The notes beneath the pieces are model-generated. The model worked only from the letters and a program-made list of their open reading frames with translations, ran no database searches and had not been told where the DNA came from. From Bacteroidetes bacterium GWF2_43_63 (lineage in GTDB: Bacteria; Bacteroidota; Bacteroidia; Bacteroidales; DTU049): a DNA stretch of 37,945 nt. The position numbers were made by a program, and so were the translations under genes. The stretch lies in contig MEOQ01000010.1 of NCBI GenBank assembly GCA_001769275.1, positions 37,965-75,909 on the forward strand. The letters run 5' to 3'. Shown here in pieces: positions 1-7,599 of this stretch (position 1 is the stretch's first letter; each line of letters starts with the position of its first letter).

Positions 1-1
1 C

Positions 2-115
2 CCGGAATCGTTGGGTGCTGTAAAGGCTCTCTCCCTGACGATTCCACGTCAGCAAGGTCTGTTTATTATTCTGTACACGCTGACGGTAGAATGTCAGGGA
101 GACGCGGCAGACTGA
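2..115 (+). CDS. Possible 3' end of an unknown gene
   Basis: Frame 2 is open from the left edge to a TGA at 113-115 and would encode about 37 residues ending ECQGDAAD. It matches nothing I recognise. An inverted repeat occupies the same stretch, so this may equally be non-coding. The terminator at 271-306 shows that some plus-strand transcript ends before ruvB, but this frame stops more than 150 bp earlier. Treat it as a weak call. Confidence 0.15.
   Translation, partial: PESLGAVKALSLTIPRQQGLFIILYTLTVECQGDAAD
31..101. repeat. Imperfect inverted repeat
   Basis: Arms of 23 bases at 31-53 and 79-101 can pair. The outer 9 bases and inner 7 bases match exactly and the middle 7 need a small shift. 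The 25-base loop is AT-rich. It could be a structured RNA, a mobile-element remnant or chance. No family was recognised. Confidence 0.5.
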
Positions 116-270
116 AAAATACCGGAAACTGACCACAACCGACCAGAAACTGAAGCAGTCTTGAAACAGGGTAGCAAATGGCTTTATCTTTACTTCAGTA
201 ATCGACCACAAAGAATCCCGTAACCCTATATATATATTTAATCTTCCTGGTGCTTTGTTCGTAAAACCTG

Positions 271-306
271 AGAACCCGCCCCGCAAAGGCGGGTTCTTCG
301 ATTTTA
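271..306 (+). terminator. Rho-independent terminator
   Basis: A perfect 10-bp stem (arms 271-280 and 288-297, GC-rich) with a 7-base loop is followed by tcgatttt. It would end plus-strand transcription coming from the left and insulate ruvB. Confidence 0.8.
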
Positions 307-478
307 GAAATCCGATTTTTGATTTTAGATTTTTGAAGTGATGTGGGATTTTGGGTGTGCAATCAGACCTTTTCGAAATTCATCTAAAAACTTCCTTTAT
401 CAAATTTCAATTCAAAAAATTCATACATCATCCTTCCGATCGCAAATCAAAAATCTCAAATCATATATCGTAAATCAT
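307..478. other. AT-rich spacer with degenerate gatttt/aaatc units
   Basis: The stretch holds several copies of a gatttttgatttta-like unit near 309-335 and its complement-like form (caaatcaaaaatc) near 442-475, so the two ends can partly pair. A reading frame open from 338 crosses it in phase with ruvB. I take it as untranslated because the promoter box lies just before the conserved start at 491. Confidence 0.4.
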
Positions 479-486
479 TACCTTTG
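479..486 (+). promoter_or_regulatory. Promoter -7 box of ruvB
   Basis: The box TACCTTTG fits the Bacteroidota TAnnTTTG element and lies 4 bases before the ATG at 491. The transcript would be nearly leaderless. No clear -33 TTTG is visible in the AT-rich stretch upstream. Confidence 0.6.
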
Positions 487-490
487 CACC

Positions 491-1531
491 ATGAGCGACA
501 TCAACCCCAATCTGGATGCAAATGGCAACGCCATGACGCCCACAGAGCGCGAAATAGAACGCGTGCTGCGGCCGGGCGATTTCCATGAATTCATGGGCCA
601 GAAACAGGTGGTCGATAATTTATTGGTGTTTGTTCATGCAGCGCGCCAACGCGGCGAAGCGCTCGATCACACCCTCCTCCACGGCCCTCCGGGACTTGGG
701 AAAACAACGTTGTCGCACATTCTGGCAACAGAAATGGGTGTCAATATCAAGATTACCAGTGGACCTGTAATTGAAAAACCAGGCGACCTGGCCGGACTGC
801 TGACATCACTCGAAGCAAACGATGTTTTGTTTATTGACGAAATCCACCGGCTGAGCTCGGTTGTAGAAGAGTATCTCTACTCAGCCATGGAGGATTACCG
901 CATCGACATTATGATTGAGACCGGTCCGAATGCGCGCAGCGTTCAGATCAAACTCAATCCTTTCACGCTCATAGGCGCCACCACCCGCAGCGGATTGCTC
1001 ACTGCCCCGCTCCGCTCCCGCTTTGGCATCAATGCGCGACTTGATTATTACGATAATGAAACACTGCAGCGCATTGTTATCAGGTCGGCCGGCATTTTAA
1101 AAATCAGCATCGACGATAAAGCGTCATCTGAAATATCGCGCCGCAGCCGCGGTACGCCCCGTATTGCGAACCTCTTGCTGCGCCGCGTTCGCGACTTTGC
1201 TCAGATTAAAGGCGACGGAAATATTGATTTACCAATTACTGAATACGCGTTGAGCGCACTCAATATTGATAAAAACGGACTCGACGAAATGGACATCCGG
1301 ATACTGGATACCATCATCGGGAAATTCAGGGGCGGGCCAGTTGGGCTCACCACCATTGCCACTGCCGTAGGCGAAGATGCCGGCACCATCGAAGAAGTGT
1401 ATGAGCCATTTTTAATTCAGCAGGGTTATCTCATGCGCACCCCACGCGGTCGCGAAGTAACGCCCATGGCCTACATCCATCTTGGCAAAAAACGTCCTGC
1501 CACCGACGGACGACTGTTTGACGATTTCTGA
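491..1531 (+). CDS. ruvB: Holliday junction branch migration ATPase RuvB
   Basis: RuvB is the hexameric AAA+ motor that, with RuvA, drives branch migration of Holliday junctions in recombinational repair. The 346-residue product matches the family length. Counted from the ATG at 491, it shows Walker A GPPGLGKT at 65-72, Walker B LFIDEIH at 113-119, sensor GATTR at 162-166 and the arginine-finger region LRSRFG near 174-179, followed by the C-terminal winged-helix region. The frame is open 51 codons further upstream to 338, but that extension is low-complexity and overlaps the promoter box at 479-486. The acyltransferase gene follows after 3 bp and is probably cotranscribed. ruvA and ruvC are not in the window. 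Confidence 0.96.
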   Translation: MSDINPNLDANGNAMTPTEREIERVLRPGDFHEFMGQKQVVDNLLVFVHAARQRGEALDHTLLHGPPGLGKTTLSHILATEMGVNIKITSGPVIEKPGDLAGLLTSLEANDVLFIDEIHRLSSVVEEYLYSAMEDYRIDIMIETGPNARSVQIKLNPFTLIGATTRSGLLTAPLRSRFGINARLDYYDNETLQRIVIRSAGILKISIDDKASSEISRRSRGTPRIANLLLRRVRDFAQIKGDGNIDLPITEYALSALNIDKNGLDEMDIRILDTIIGKFRGGPVGLTTIATAVGEDAGTIEEVYEPFLIQQGYLMRTPRGREVTPMAYIHLGKKRPATDGRLFDDF

Positions 1532-1534
1532 TTT

Positions 1535-2659
1535 ATGGCAGGCGTGGAAAATAAAGGACTACTGGCATACAACAAACAACTCGACGGACTTCGCTGCTTT
1601 GCAGTTCTTGGTGTTCTGATTCTTCATTTCGTACGCTTCGACAATATTTACATTAGTCGCATTCCATTCGGACAAGGCGTGAATCTGTTTTTTGTTATCA
1701 GCGGATTTCTGATTACCCGAATACTGCTTTTGAACAAGGAAAGCATGAAGGCCGGGAAAACAAGTGCGGGAAAAATTCTGAAATCGTTTTACATCCGCAG
1801 GACATTGCGCATTTTCCCCATCTACTATTTGACTATTTTCTTTTTGTTTGCCGTAAATTTTCAAAACACGCGTGATGTTTTTCCGTGGTTGGTTTCGTAC
1901 ACTGTAAACATTTATCATTCGCTCGATCTGCCGTATATTGGCTCATTCAACCATTTGTGGTCGCTCGCGGTTGAAGAACAGTTCTATTTGCTCTGGCCTT
2001 TTCTGATGCTGATAATTCCATCAAAACACATCGGAAAATTTATTGTTTTTGTTATTGCATCGTCGCTCGCTTTTAAGATATATTGGTTTTCGAATTATGG
2101 TTACACCGGTGTTATCAATTCGTTCACGCTGAGCTGCGCCGACTCACTTGGCTTTGGGGCTCTTATTGCCTGGTGGAGTGTTTACAAGCCTGACTTCAGT
2201 AAGCGGATAGGCCGTATGTGGTATTTTATTCCACTTGCGACAATACCATTTATTTATGTTGTCATATATCCGCGCGGTAACGAAGATGCAGCTTTCGTTT
2301 TAAACAATTTCCTCTATTCTCTCTTTGCATTCTTCATTGTTTTGCGTGCCTCGCAGGAAAAATTCAGCAAACCAATTGCATTTATTCTTGAAAATCCAGT
2401 GGTGCGCCATATTGGAAAAATTAGTTACGGCATTTATTTATATCACTTTTTTATGCCTGATGTTTATTATTATTTCAATAAGTATTTTCCAAACCGGTTT
2501 CCGAATGAATACGAAATTCAAATGCCCTTCTATTTCATTGGAGCCCTGATTATTGCTCAGCTTTCGTGGATGCTTATTGAGAAGCCAATTTTGAAGTTTA
2601 AGGATCGACTGAGCGAAACTGAGAAAAAGAAACTTCAAGCTAAAAATAATTCCATCTGA
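1535..2659 (+). CDS. Acyltransferase 3 family membrane protein (OafA/YrhL-like)
   Basis: This is a 374-residue multi-pass inner-membrane protein of the acyltransferase 3 family, which moves acyl groups such as acetyl onto cell-surface sugars. Hallmarks are the conserved His31 in the first hydrophobic segment (LILHF), FFVISGFLITR at 52-62, FYIRRTLRIFPIYY at 85-98, NHLWSLAVEEQFYLLWP at 139-155, and GKISYGIYLYHFF near the C-terminus. The length fits the transmembrane acyltransferase alone, without a fused SGNH domain. It starts 3 bp after ruvB and shares its transcript. The substrate cannot be told; O-antigen or another surface glycan is likely. Confidence 0.88.
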   Translation: MAGVENKGLLAYNKQLDGLRCFAVLGVLILHFVRFDNIYISRIPFGQGVNLFFVISGFLITRILLLNKESMKAGKTSAGKILKSFYIRRTLRIFPIYYLTIFFLFAVNFQNTRDVFPWLVSYTVNIYHSLDLPYIGSFNHLWSLAVEEQFYLLWPFLMLIIPSKHIGKFIVFVIASSLAFKIYWFSNYGYTGVINSFTLSCADSLGFGALIAWWSVYKPDFSKRIGRMWYFIPLATIPFIYVVIYPRGNEDAAFVLNNFLYSLFAFFIVLRASQEKFSKPIAFILENPVVRHIGKISYGIYLYHFFMPDVYYYFNKYFPNRFPNEYEIQMPFYFIGALIIAQLSWMLIEKPILKFKDRLSETEKKKLQAKNNSI

Positions 2660-2670
2660 AGATTTAGAGA

Positions 2671-2726
2671 CTGTCTGAAAACAGTTGCAATGGATTATTG
2701 TTTTAAAAAACTGCGTTTTAAGACAG
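2671..2726. repeat. Short inverted-repeat element, possible MITE or IS remnant
   Basis: Twelve-base arms at 2671-2682 and 2715-2726 pair with a single mismatch around a 32-base AT-rich middle. The tips (gactgtctgaaaac and ggctgtcttaaaac read inward) resemble insertion-sequence ends, but no transposase is present. As RNA it could form a stem-loop after the acyltransferase gene. Confidence 0.4.
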
Positions 2727-2746
2727 CCGCTGAAATAATACAAACA

Positions 2747-2867
2747 CGACCTCAGAGAGGTCGCATATTTACAAACACTTTCGGAGACGCAGTTCCCTGT
2801 ATTCGACTCTTCCGGAGTCGTGGTTTTGTTTGATTATGGGCTACAGATATATGACTCCTCCGGAGTC
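2747..2867. repeat. Cluster of three short palindromes (REP-like)
   Basis: Three small palindromes lie in a row: 2747-2763 (7-bp arms, loop aga), 2804-2820 (6-bp arms cgactc/gagtcg) and 2853-2867 (6-bp arms gactcc/ggagtc). The last two share a tccggagtcgt core. A related palindrome occurs at 37895-37911. They look like members of a dispersed intergenic palindrome family. Confidence 0.55.
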
Positions 2868-2955
2868 GTCCAAAAATCGATTGACCTGATTTATAAATCA
2901 CTTTGGTATAATACAAAAAGGGCTACACTCAGCTCTGGATCATGGAATAGGGACG

Positions 2956-2988
2956 AAAAAAACAGAGATGCTTTTTAAAACACCTCTG
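2956..2988 (-). terminator. Rho-independent terminator of the 3041-3667 gene
   Basis: Read on the minus strand, an 8-bp stem (cagaggtg with catctctg, one G-U pair) is followed by seven T. Arms are at 2981-2988 and 2963-2970, and the T run at 2956-2962. It lies about 50 bp past the stop of the lipoprotein gene. Confidence 0.75.
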
Positions 2989-3040
2989 CCATAAAAAAAA
3001 CTGAAAGTTGCAATTCTTATAAATGCAGAAATCGCAATAA

Positions 3041-3667
3041 TTATTTTGCCATGTAATCCATCACTTTGTTGAGGATGTCTGCTGCTTTGGTCAAGTCAGC
3101 ATTTTTGTCGAACACGCTAACATAGATGTCAAGATAAACCTTGTCGACAACAGCAGCAGCATAGTACTTGTTGTAATTTTTCTGTCCACCCACCTGATCT
3201 GAAACGTTTTTAATGAGCATGTAGCGAAAAGTCATTTTACCTTTCACTATTTCAGTCCAATCTTCAAGGGTTACGCCCGCTTTGTCTTTGTACATTTTCG
3301 TCTGCACTTTTTCGAAATCCTCCAGCGATGCAACGCAAATATCTTCCTTGTTGCCAAGCAAATCAACATTACCTGCATTCACGTTAATCTTGTCGGCGCC
3401 TTTGTCTTTACCATTTTTAATCGAATAGCCGTAATAGAAATACTTGCTGGTAGTATCGACAGAAACATTTGAAGAACTCAACTCGAGCCCTTCTATTTTC
3501 AGATTCTTCGCCAGATTGTTGAAGTAAGCATAGTCTTTGACAACAGCCACTTCTTCAACTTTAGTAGTGTCTTTAATCTCTTCCTTTTTTTCTTCCTTCG
3601 TTCCGCCACATGAAATAAGAACTGCCAGTGAAATCAGCAATGACAATGAGATAATTGTTTTCTTCAT
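3041..3667 (-). CDS. Lipoprotein of unknown function
   Basis: The 208-residue product begins with a lipoprotein signal peptide, with lipobox LISC and Cys20 followed by GG. A Lys/Glu-rich linker (about residues 24-42) precedes a globular domain of about 165 residues that I do not recognise. The missing Asp at +2 is compatible with transport to the outer membrane, though sorting rules in this phylum differ. It appears monocistronic: its own promoter box lies at 3702-3709 and a clear terminator at 2956-2988. Confidence 0.8.
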   Translation of the reverse strand: MKKTIISLSLLISLAVLISCGGTKEEKKEEIKDTTKVEEVAVVKDYAYFNNLAKNLKIEGLELSSSNVSVDTTSKYFYYGYSIKNGKDKGADKINVNAGNVDLLGNKEDICVASLEDFEKVQTKMYKDKAGVTLEDWTEIVKGKMTFRYMLIKNVSDQVGGQKNYNKYYAAAVVDKVYLDIYVSVFDKNADLTKAADILNKVMDYMAK

Positions 3668-3701
3668 GGTTTTTTGTTTTAGTTAAAATGAGATGAACTG
3701 T

Positions 3702-3732
3702 CAAAGATAGTTTTCGAAAACGCTATTGTCAA
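3702..3732 (-). promoter_or_regulatory. Promoter of the 3041-3667 lipoprotein gene
   Basis: On the minus strand a TATCTTTG box (3702-3709) is preceded after 20 bases by TTG (3730-3732), matching the Bacteroidota -33/-7 layout. The ATG is 35 bases downstream of the box. Confidence 0.6.
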
Positions 3733-3749
3733 TAGTGCTGACAAAATAG

Positions 3750-4811
3750 TTATTCTTTAATGAAGCTATTTCTCCACAAGGTGCTTTCTGTCAACAATTG
3801 AAGGTGATAATAACCAGGATTGAGATTCCTGACATCAATCACCGGCTCCCGGATCAATTCATGGAAAACGACGCGGCCACTTAGGTCTGTCACTGTTGCC
3901 ATGACCGGCCAAGCAATATTTTTTATCTGAAATGAGATTGTTTCTGTTGCCGGATTTGGATATACATTGACTTCTGAAAACATGTTTTCATTCAAAGACA
4001 TATTTCGCAATGAATCAATATAGGTAACCGTTGACGAAGCGCTCATACCATCGCGGATCACAACCTGCAGAACTGGAATTGAATATCCGTGCGCATACCA
4101 TTTGTACTCTGTTTCGGTGCGGTCCATCGGAAATCCCATGCCGTATGCTTCGTAATACAATGAATCATGAATTTCGCTATAGCTCAAAATCCGCAATGCA
4201 TCAAAGGTTCCAAACGGAGTGATAAGTGTTCCCCAACCATCGATTGAGTTGTAGCGTGTGCGTTCTTCGCTGTAATAGCCAAGTGTTGGAATGGTGGCAT
4301 TAAAAGCAGAAAAGCAGGTGTCCATATTTCCGAATGCTGCCGGCAGCATGACAATGGTATCCATCGGATTGTACAGCACCGGCAGTGGAGCGGAGTTGAT
4401 GGTCAGACCCGCGCCAACCTGAATATACGCATCGGATTGAATTTTATAAAATGCATAAAAATTCTCGATAGTTACTGTTGGCATCGGGCTTTCGTAATCC
4501 TGATAATTGGCCACGTCGGCATCGTGTTCCGGATCGGTAAATGAATTGTTGAATGCTGCAATATACGTCAGTGGCAGCGAAGTATTCGAGGCCGAAATAA
4601 ATTCAATGGTATCCTGCGATTGGGGCACCATTTGCGAAAAATCCCAACTGTAGTTGGCACCGGTCGACACAAAATCATACGTACCCAAATCGTTCAGAAT
4701 GCTCACCACATAAGTGTTTCCGGTAGATGGAAAATCACTTTCAGAAAGCGTAATCTGCGAAAAAGACTGAAGTGAAATTAAAATAAAACTGGCAAGGAAA
4801 AATTTCTTCAT
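3750..4811 (-). CDS. T9SS-exported protein with C-terminal sorting domain
   Basis: The 353-residue protein starts with a Sec signal peptide, probably cut after SFSQ near residue 19. Its body of about 250 residues is rich in aromatic and polar residues and has no recognised catalytic motif. The last 75 residues form a type A T9SS sorting domain: NVYPNPATETISF, then TVTDLSGRVV, then LNPGYYHLQLL. Such domains direct passage through the type IX machinery and are usually removed at the surface. The gene is divergent from the PQQ-repeat gene at 4957, with promoter boxes for both in the shared spacer. Confidence 0.85.
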   Translation of the reverse strand: MKKFFLASFILISLQSFSQITLSESDFPSTGNTYVVSILNDLGTYDFVSTGANYSWDFSQMVPQSQDTIEFISASNTSLPLTYIAAFNNSFTDPEHDADVANYQDYESPMPTVTIENFYAFYKIQSDAYIQVGAGLTINSAPLPVLYNPMDTIVMLPAAFGNMDTCFSAFNATIPTLGYYSEERTRYNSIDGWGTLITPFGTFDALRILSYSEIHDSLYYEAYGMGFPMDRTETEYKWYAHGYSIPVLQVVIRDGMSASSTVTYIDSLRNMSLNENMFSEVNVYPNPATETISFQIKNIAWPVMATVTDLSGRVVFHELIREPVIDVRNLNPGYYHLQLLTESTLWRNSFIKE

Positions 4812-4826
4812 GGGGGTATTTTTTTA

Positions 4827-4834
4827 CAAATATA
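4827..4834 (-). promoter_or_regulatory. Promoter -7 box of the T9SS protein gene
   Basis: The minus-strand box TATATTTG lies 15 bases upstream of the ATG at 4811. A TTTG on the same strand at 4858-4861 is slightly far (23 bases) for the -33 element. Confidence 0.55.
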
Positions 4835-4840
4835 GGAGGT

Positions 4841-4873
4841 TTTGGGATTTATTTTGTCAAAATTGTATCTTTG
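4841..4873 (+). promoter_or_regulatory. Promoter of the PQQ-repeat gene
   Basis: TTTG at 4841-4844 and TATCTTTG at 4866-4873 are separated by 21 bases. The box is 83 bases from the ATG at 4957, leaving a long leader. It runs back to back with the minus-strand promoter at 4827-4834. Confidence 0.55.
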
Positions 4874-4956
4874 TTTCAGTTAGTTTATTGCTGACTAAAT
4901 GTGAAACATTCCCTATTCGGATATCACTTTGACAAATAAAATTTGAATAAATTACA

Positions 4957-6417
4957 ATGAGAACAGCAATTGTAATATTATTGACCATAATCACAATCAG
5001 TACTTTTGGGCAAAAAGATCCGGAGCTAAAGCATCTGGTTGAGTCATTCGAAAATCCCATCTGGAAGTTCAAATCTGACTTTTTTCAGGACTACTGTAAT
5101 ATCAATGAAATCTATAGATATGATTCTGTTCTTGTGATAAAAGGTGGAAGTGAAGAAGGATGTGAACAAGGAGTGATGTACGGAATAAACAGCAATACTG
5201 AAAAAACAATATGGCAAACAGACCTGGAGCCATATCAGGGAGATTACTACTTTCATTCAGGCAATATTGTTTTTACACTGGAAAACACACTTCACTGTCT
5301 GGACATCAATACAGGAAAAGAAAAATGGACATTTGAAACGCCGGATAAGACATCGGATTTTCTCAGTCTTTACTTTATAGACGGCCTGATCTACTGCCTT
5401 TTCAGCAATCTGTACTCTTCTTCACTTTATTATTCAGGAACCGACTCAAAAACCAATTATGATTCACTTGTAGTTAACAGTTTGATTGCATTGGATGAAA
5501 ATACAGGTAAAGAAAACTGGATCATTGGAGACATAGGTCACAAACAGGCATGGAAAATCAATTATATAAACAATTGTATTCTTGTTCTTATTAGTCATCA
5601 GGCCATTTCAGCTTTCGATACCAGAAAGAAACAGGAACTATGGCGCCTGAATCAGGCTTCGCATCCGGACTGGTCGGACCAGGGTTCTCACTTCGAATTG
5701 AAAGATACGGTTGTTCAGTACAAGTTCCTATATGGCACGGGAGATACAATTTTTCTTGACAGAAAGGTTTCTTCAATTGATTTTCATAATGGCAAGGAGA
5801 CAATAATAGCTGTTGATCTTAAATCGGGAGTTATTATCAACGAATTCTTCGCCGGCGAATTAAACAAGTGCATTATGGAATACGATCATGTATTATCATG
5901 CATCGGCCCGGAAAACAACATTTTGTTTCTCAAACGTACGAATATTGAGGCACAAAACCAATGCTATGGTGATGCGGATTATTCACTGGTGTGCATTGAC
6001 ATGAAACAATGCACCCAAAAATGGGAATACAATCTGTCAGAAAATAATGAAAAATATGATGTCCGAAATCATAATACAACTTTGCTGGCAGACTCCTCGG
6101 ATACTTATTTACTGATTAAAAACGAAATCATTCGCTTCTCTTCAAAAAACGGTGAAATTATCTGGCGAAAAGAAATTAAAAGTCAAACTGCTTCAGATAT
6201 TATCCTTATAAATAATTATATTTTTTGCAGTACCTTTTCCTGGAATAATGATATTTACAAAGTAAATTCTGTGGTTTTCAAAAAAGCCAATCCTTCAAAA
6301 ACTGAGTTGATAAAGGCAGGTTGGTACAACATGTATAAAGACAAAAATAAAAACTCCTGGTATTCCATTAATGATATGAATGAGGTGATAAAGATATGCA
6401 CGGAAGCTGAAAAATGA
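4957..6417 (+). CDS. Exported PQQ-like beta-propeller repeat protein
   Basis: The 486-residue product has a signal peptide ending near STFGQ (about residue 19). Several blades of the PQQ/BamB type follow, each with a turn of the form D-x-x-TGKExW: LDINTGKEKW, LDENTGKENW, FDTRKKQELW, IDMKQCTQKW and FSSKNGEIIW. Such propellers act as scaffolds or bind partners in the periplasm. No PQQ-dehydrogenase active site is visible, so enzymatic activity is not suggested. The gene stands alone, with its own promoter at 4841-4873 and the toxin-antitoxin promoter just after its stop. Confidence 0.75.
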   Translation: MRTAIVILLTIITISTFGQKDPELKHLVESFENPIWKFKSDFFQDYCNINEIYRYDSVLVIKGGSEEGCEQGVMYGINSNTEKTIWQTDLEPYQGDYYFHSGNIVFTLENTLHCLDINTGKEKWTFETPDKTSDFLSLYFIDGLIYCLFSNLYSSSLYYSGTDSKTNYDSLVVNSLIALDENTGKENWIIGDIGHKQAWKINYINNCILVLISHQAISAFDTRKKQELWRLNQASHPDWSDQGSHFELKDTVVQYKFLYGTGDTIFLDRKVSSIDFHNGKETIIAVDLKSGVIINEFFAGELNKCIMEYDHVLSCIGPENNILFLKRTNIEAQNQCYGDADYSLVCIDMKQCTQKWEYNLSENNEKYDVRNHNTTLLADSSDTYLLIKNEIIRFSSKNGEIIWRKEIKSQTASDIILINNYIFCSTFSWNNDIYKVNSVVFKKANPSKTELIKAGWYNMYKDKNKNSWYSINDMNEVIKICTEAEK

Positions 6418-6442
6418 GTATATAATTTGATTAATTAAAAAG

Positions 6443-6474
6443 TTTGTATATGATTCATATTTGGTGTATATTTG
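6443..6474 (+). promoter_or_regulatory. Promoter of the parDE operon
   Basis: TTTG at 6443-6446, a 20-base spacer and TATATTTG at 6467-6474 make one of the best promoters in the window. The box is 20 bases before the ATG at 6494, which rules out the upstream in-frame start at 6461. Confidence 0.75.
6445..6471. promoter_or_regulatory. Probable ParD operator between the promoter boxes
   Basis: A palindrome with arms atatga/tcatat around one base (6448-6460) sits in the promoter spacer. Two direct copies of tgtatat start 20 bp apart (6445-6451 and 6465-6471), two helical turns. Ribbon-helix-helix antitoxins commonly bind such repeats to repress their own operon. Confidence 0.5.
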
Positions 6475-6493
6475 CACCACCAGACACGACAAT

Positions 6494-6733
6494 ATGAAAC
6501 GACAAAGCATTTCATTTTCAGAGCCCAATGATGAGTGGTTGAATAGCCAGATTGCCAACAAAGAATACTCCAGCCGAAGTGAACTGGTTAACGATCTCAT
6601 TCGTCAGGCCCGAAAACAGCAGAAACAAATTGATTGGATCAGATTAAAAATTGAGAAAGCAGAGAAGAGCGGATTTACAACAGATAGCAAAACGCAAATT
6701 CTCAAGCAATCCAAAGATCTGTTGAATGAATAA
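6494..6733 (+). CDS. parD: ParD-family antitoxin
   Basis: The product has 79 residues. The N-terminal part (KRQSISFSEPNDEWLNSQI) fits a ribbon-helix-helix DNA-binding fold: one strand, then helices through SSRSELVNDLIRQARK. The charged C-terminal tail would wrap the toxin. It is the antitoxin of a type II toxin-antitoxin pair and the likely repressor of the operon through the site at 6445-6471. The start at 6494 is preferred because the promoter -7 box lies at 6467-6474. The gene overlaps the toxin gene by 8 bp, a typical translational coupling. Confidence 0.88.
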   Translation: MKRQSISFSEPNDEWLNSQIANKEYSSRSELVNDLIRQARKQQKQIDWIRLKIEKAEKSGFTTDSKTQILKQSKDLLNE

Positions 6734-7031
6734 ATTCAAATTGACTAATGCCGCAAAAGAAGACCTCATCAGAATTCATCAATACGGGGTGAAACAATTT
6801 GGCATGCGTCAGGCTGATAAATATTTCGAATCTTTCTTCGATCATTTTGAAATGATTGTTGAAAGGCCATTCTCTTTTGAATCAGTTGATTTAATAAAAC
6901 AAGGATACCGACGTTGTGTTTGTGGAGTCGATAGTATTTATTTCAGGATGAATGATGATGTTGTTGAAATTATGACAATCATTGGACGGCAGGATTTGGG
7001 ACAATTACCAGACATTACTAAATATGATTGA
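6726..7031 (+). CDS. parE: ParE-family toxin
   Basis: The 101-residue protein of the RelE/ParE superfamily begins with the typical strand and helix (FKLTNAAKEDLIRIHQYGVKQFG). It continues with a second helix (ADKYFESFFDHFEMIVERP) and ends with the strands GYRRCVCGVDSIYFRMNDDVVEIMTII, then GRQD. ParE toxins inhibit DNA gyrase, while RelE relatives cut mRNA. The GYRR and GRQD pattern and the ParD partner favour ParE. Its stop overlaps the next gene by 4 bp. Confidence 0.88.
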   Translation: MNKFKLTNAAKEDLIRIHQYGVKQFGMRQADKYFESFFDHFEMIVERPFSFESVDLIKQGYRRCVCGVDSIYFRMNDDVVEIMTIIGRQDLGQLPDITKYD

Positions 7032-7510
7032 GCAAAAAATCGAGCTCACTAACTTTTATTAATTCGAATAATAAAGCAACTTTTTTAAGGAATAATAATG
7101 TGAAAATTATTTTTGACAAACTACAAAAAGATGAGCAATACGCTGTTTCAGGCAGTGAAATCAAACTGCTGTGGTCAGTAATTCCTAAAGAATGGGTAGC
7201 AGGAATTAAACTGATACATTTTTTAGGGCAGAATGCCAGAAAATCCAGATTTGAACGCCCTGTAAACCGGGTATTACTTTCGAACAAACTCAATATCTGT
7301 GCAACCGGATTTTCAGAAAATGAAATTATCACACAAATTCTTATTGAATTGGTTCAGGACTCAGGTGATGCAAATCTTCGGGCCGCATCTTACAATAAAT
7401 TGACAAAGAAACAAACTGCGAAAATTCACGAAATAATTGAACCATATCTGCACCTATATTTTGAAATGAAACAAAAACTAACTTTCGAAAGGCCTATGAA
7501 AAAATCATGA
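7028..7510 (+). CDS. Third gene of the parDE operon, unknown function
   Basis: The frame begins with TTG at 7028 (overlapping the parE stop as TTGA) and encodes 160 residues; no in-frame ATG occurs near the start. The protein is basic, with no signal peptide or membrane segment. It has a mid part with WSVIPKEWVAGIKLIHFLGQ and a helical C-terminal half. I recognise no family. Its overlap with parE suggests translational coupling, so it may modulate the toxin pair or be a cargo gene. The TTG start is unusual and lowers certainty, but the frame is long and shows normal codon use. Confidence 0.6.
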   Translation: MSKKSSSLTFINSNNKATFLRNNNVKIIFDKLQKDEQYAVSGSEIKLLWSVIPKEWVAGIKLIHFLGQNARKSRFERPVNRVLLSNKLNICATGFSENEIITQILIELVQDSGDANLRAASYNKLTKKQTAKIHEIIEPYLHLYFEMKQKLTFERPMKKS

Positions 7511-7599
7511 CACACCATTCAAATTATTGGAAATTTTGCAGAATTGCATTTGTGGCAACAGCCTTGACCTAATTCTTGACCTTGTTCTCGACCTCGAAA

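Noticed and set aside
338-490. 51-codon N-terminal extension of ruvB
   Set aside because: It covers AT-rich repeats and the promoter box at 479-486; family homology begins near the ATG at 491.
4957-6417. PQQ-repeat protein as a quinoprotein dehydrogenase or as BamB
   Set aside because: Only the blade repeats are visible; no dehydrogenase active-site or cytochrome motif, no lipobox as expected for BamB, and no der/bam neighbours.
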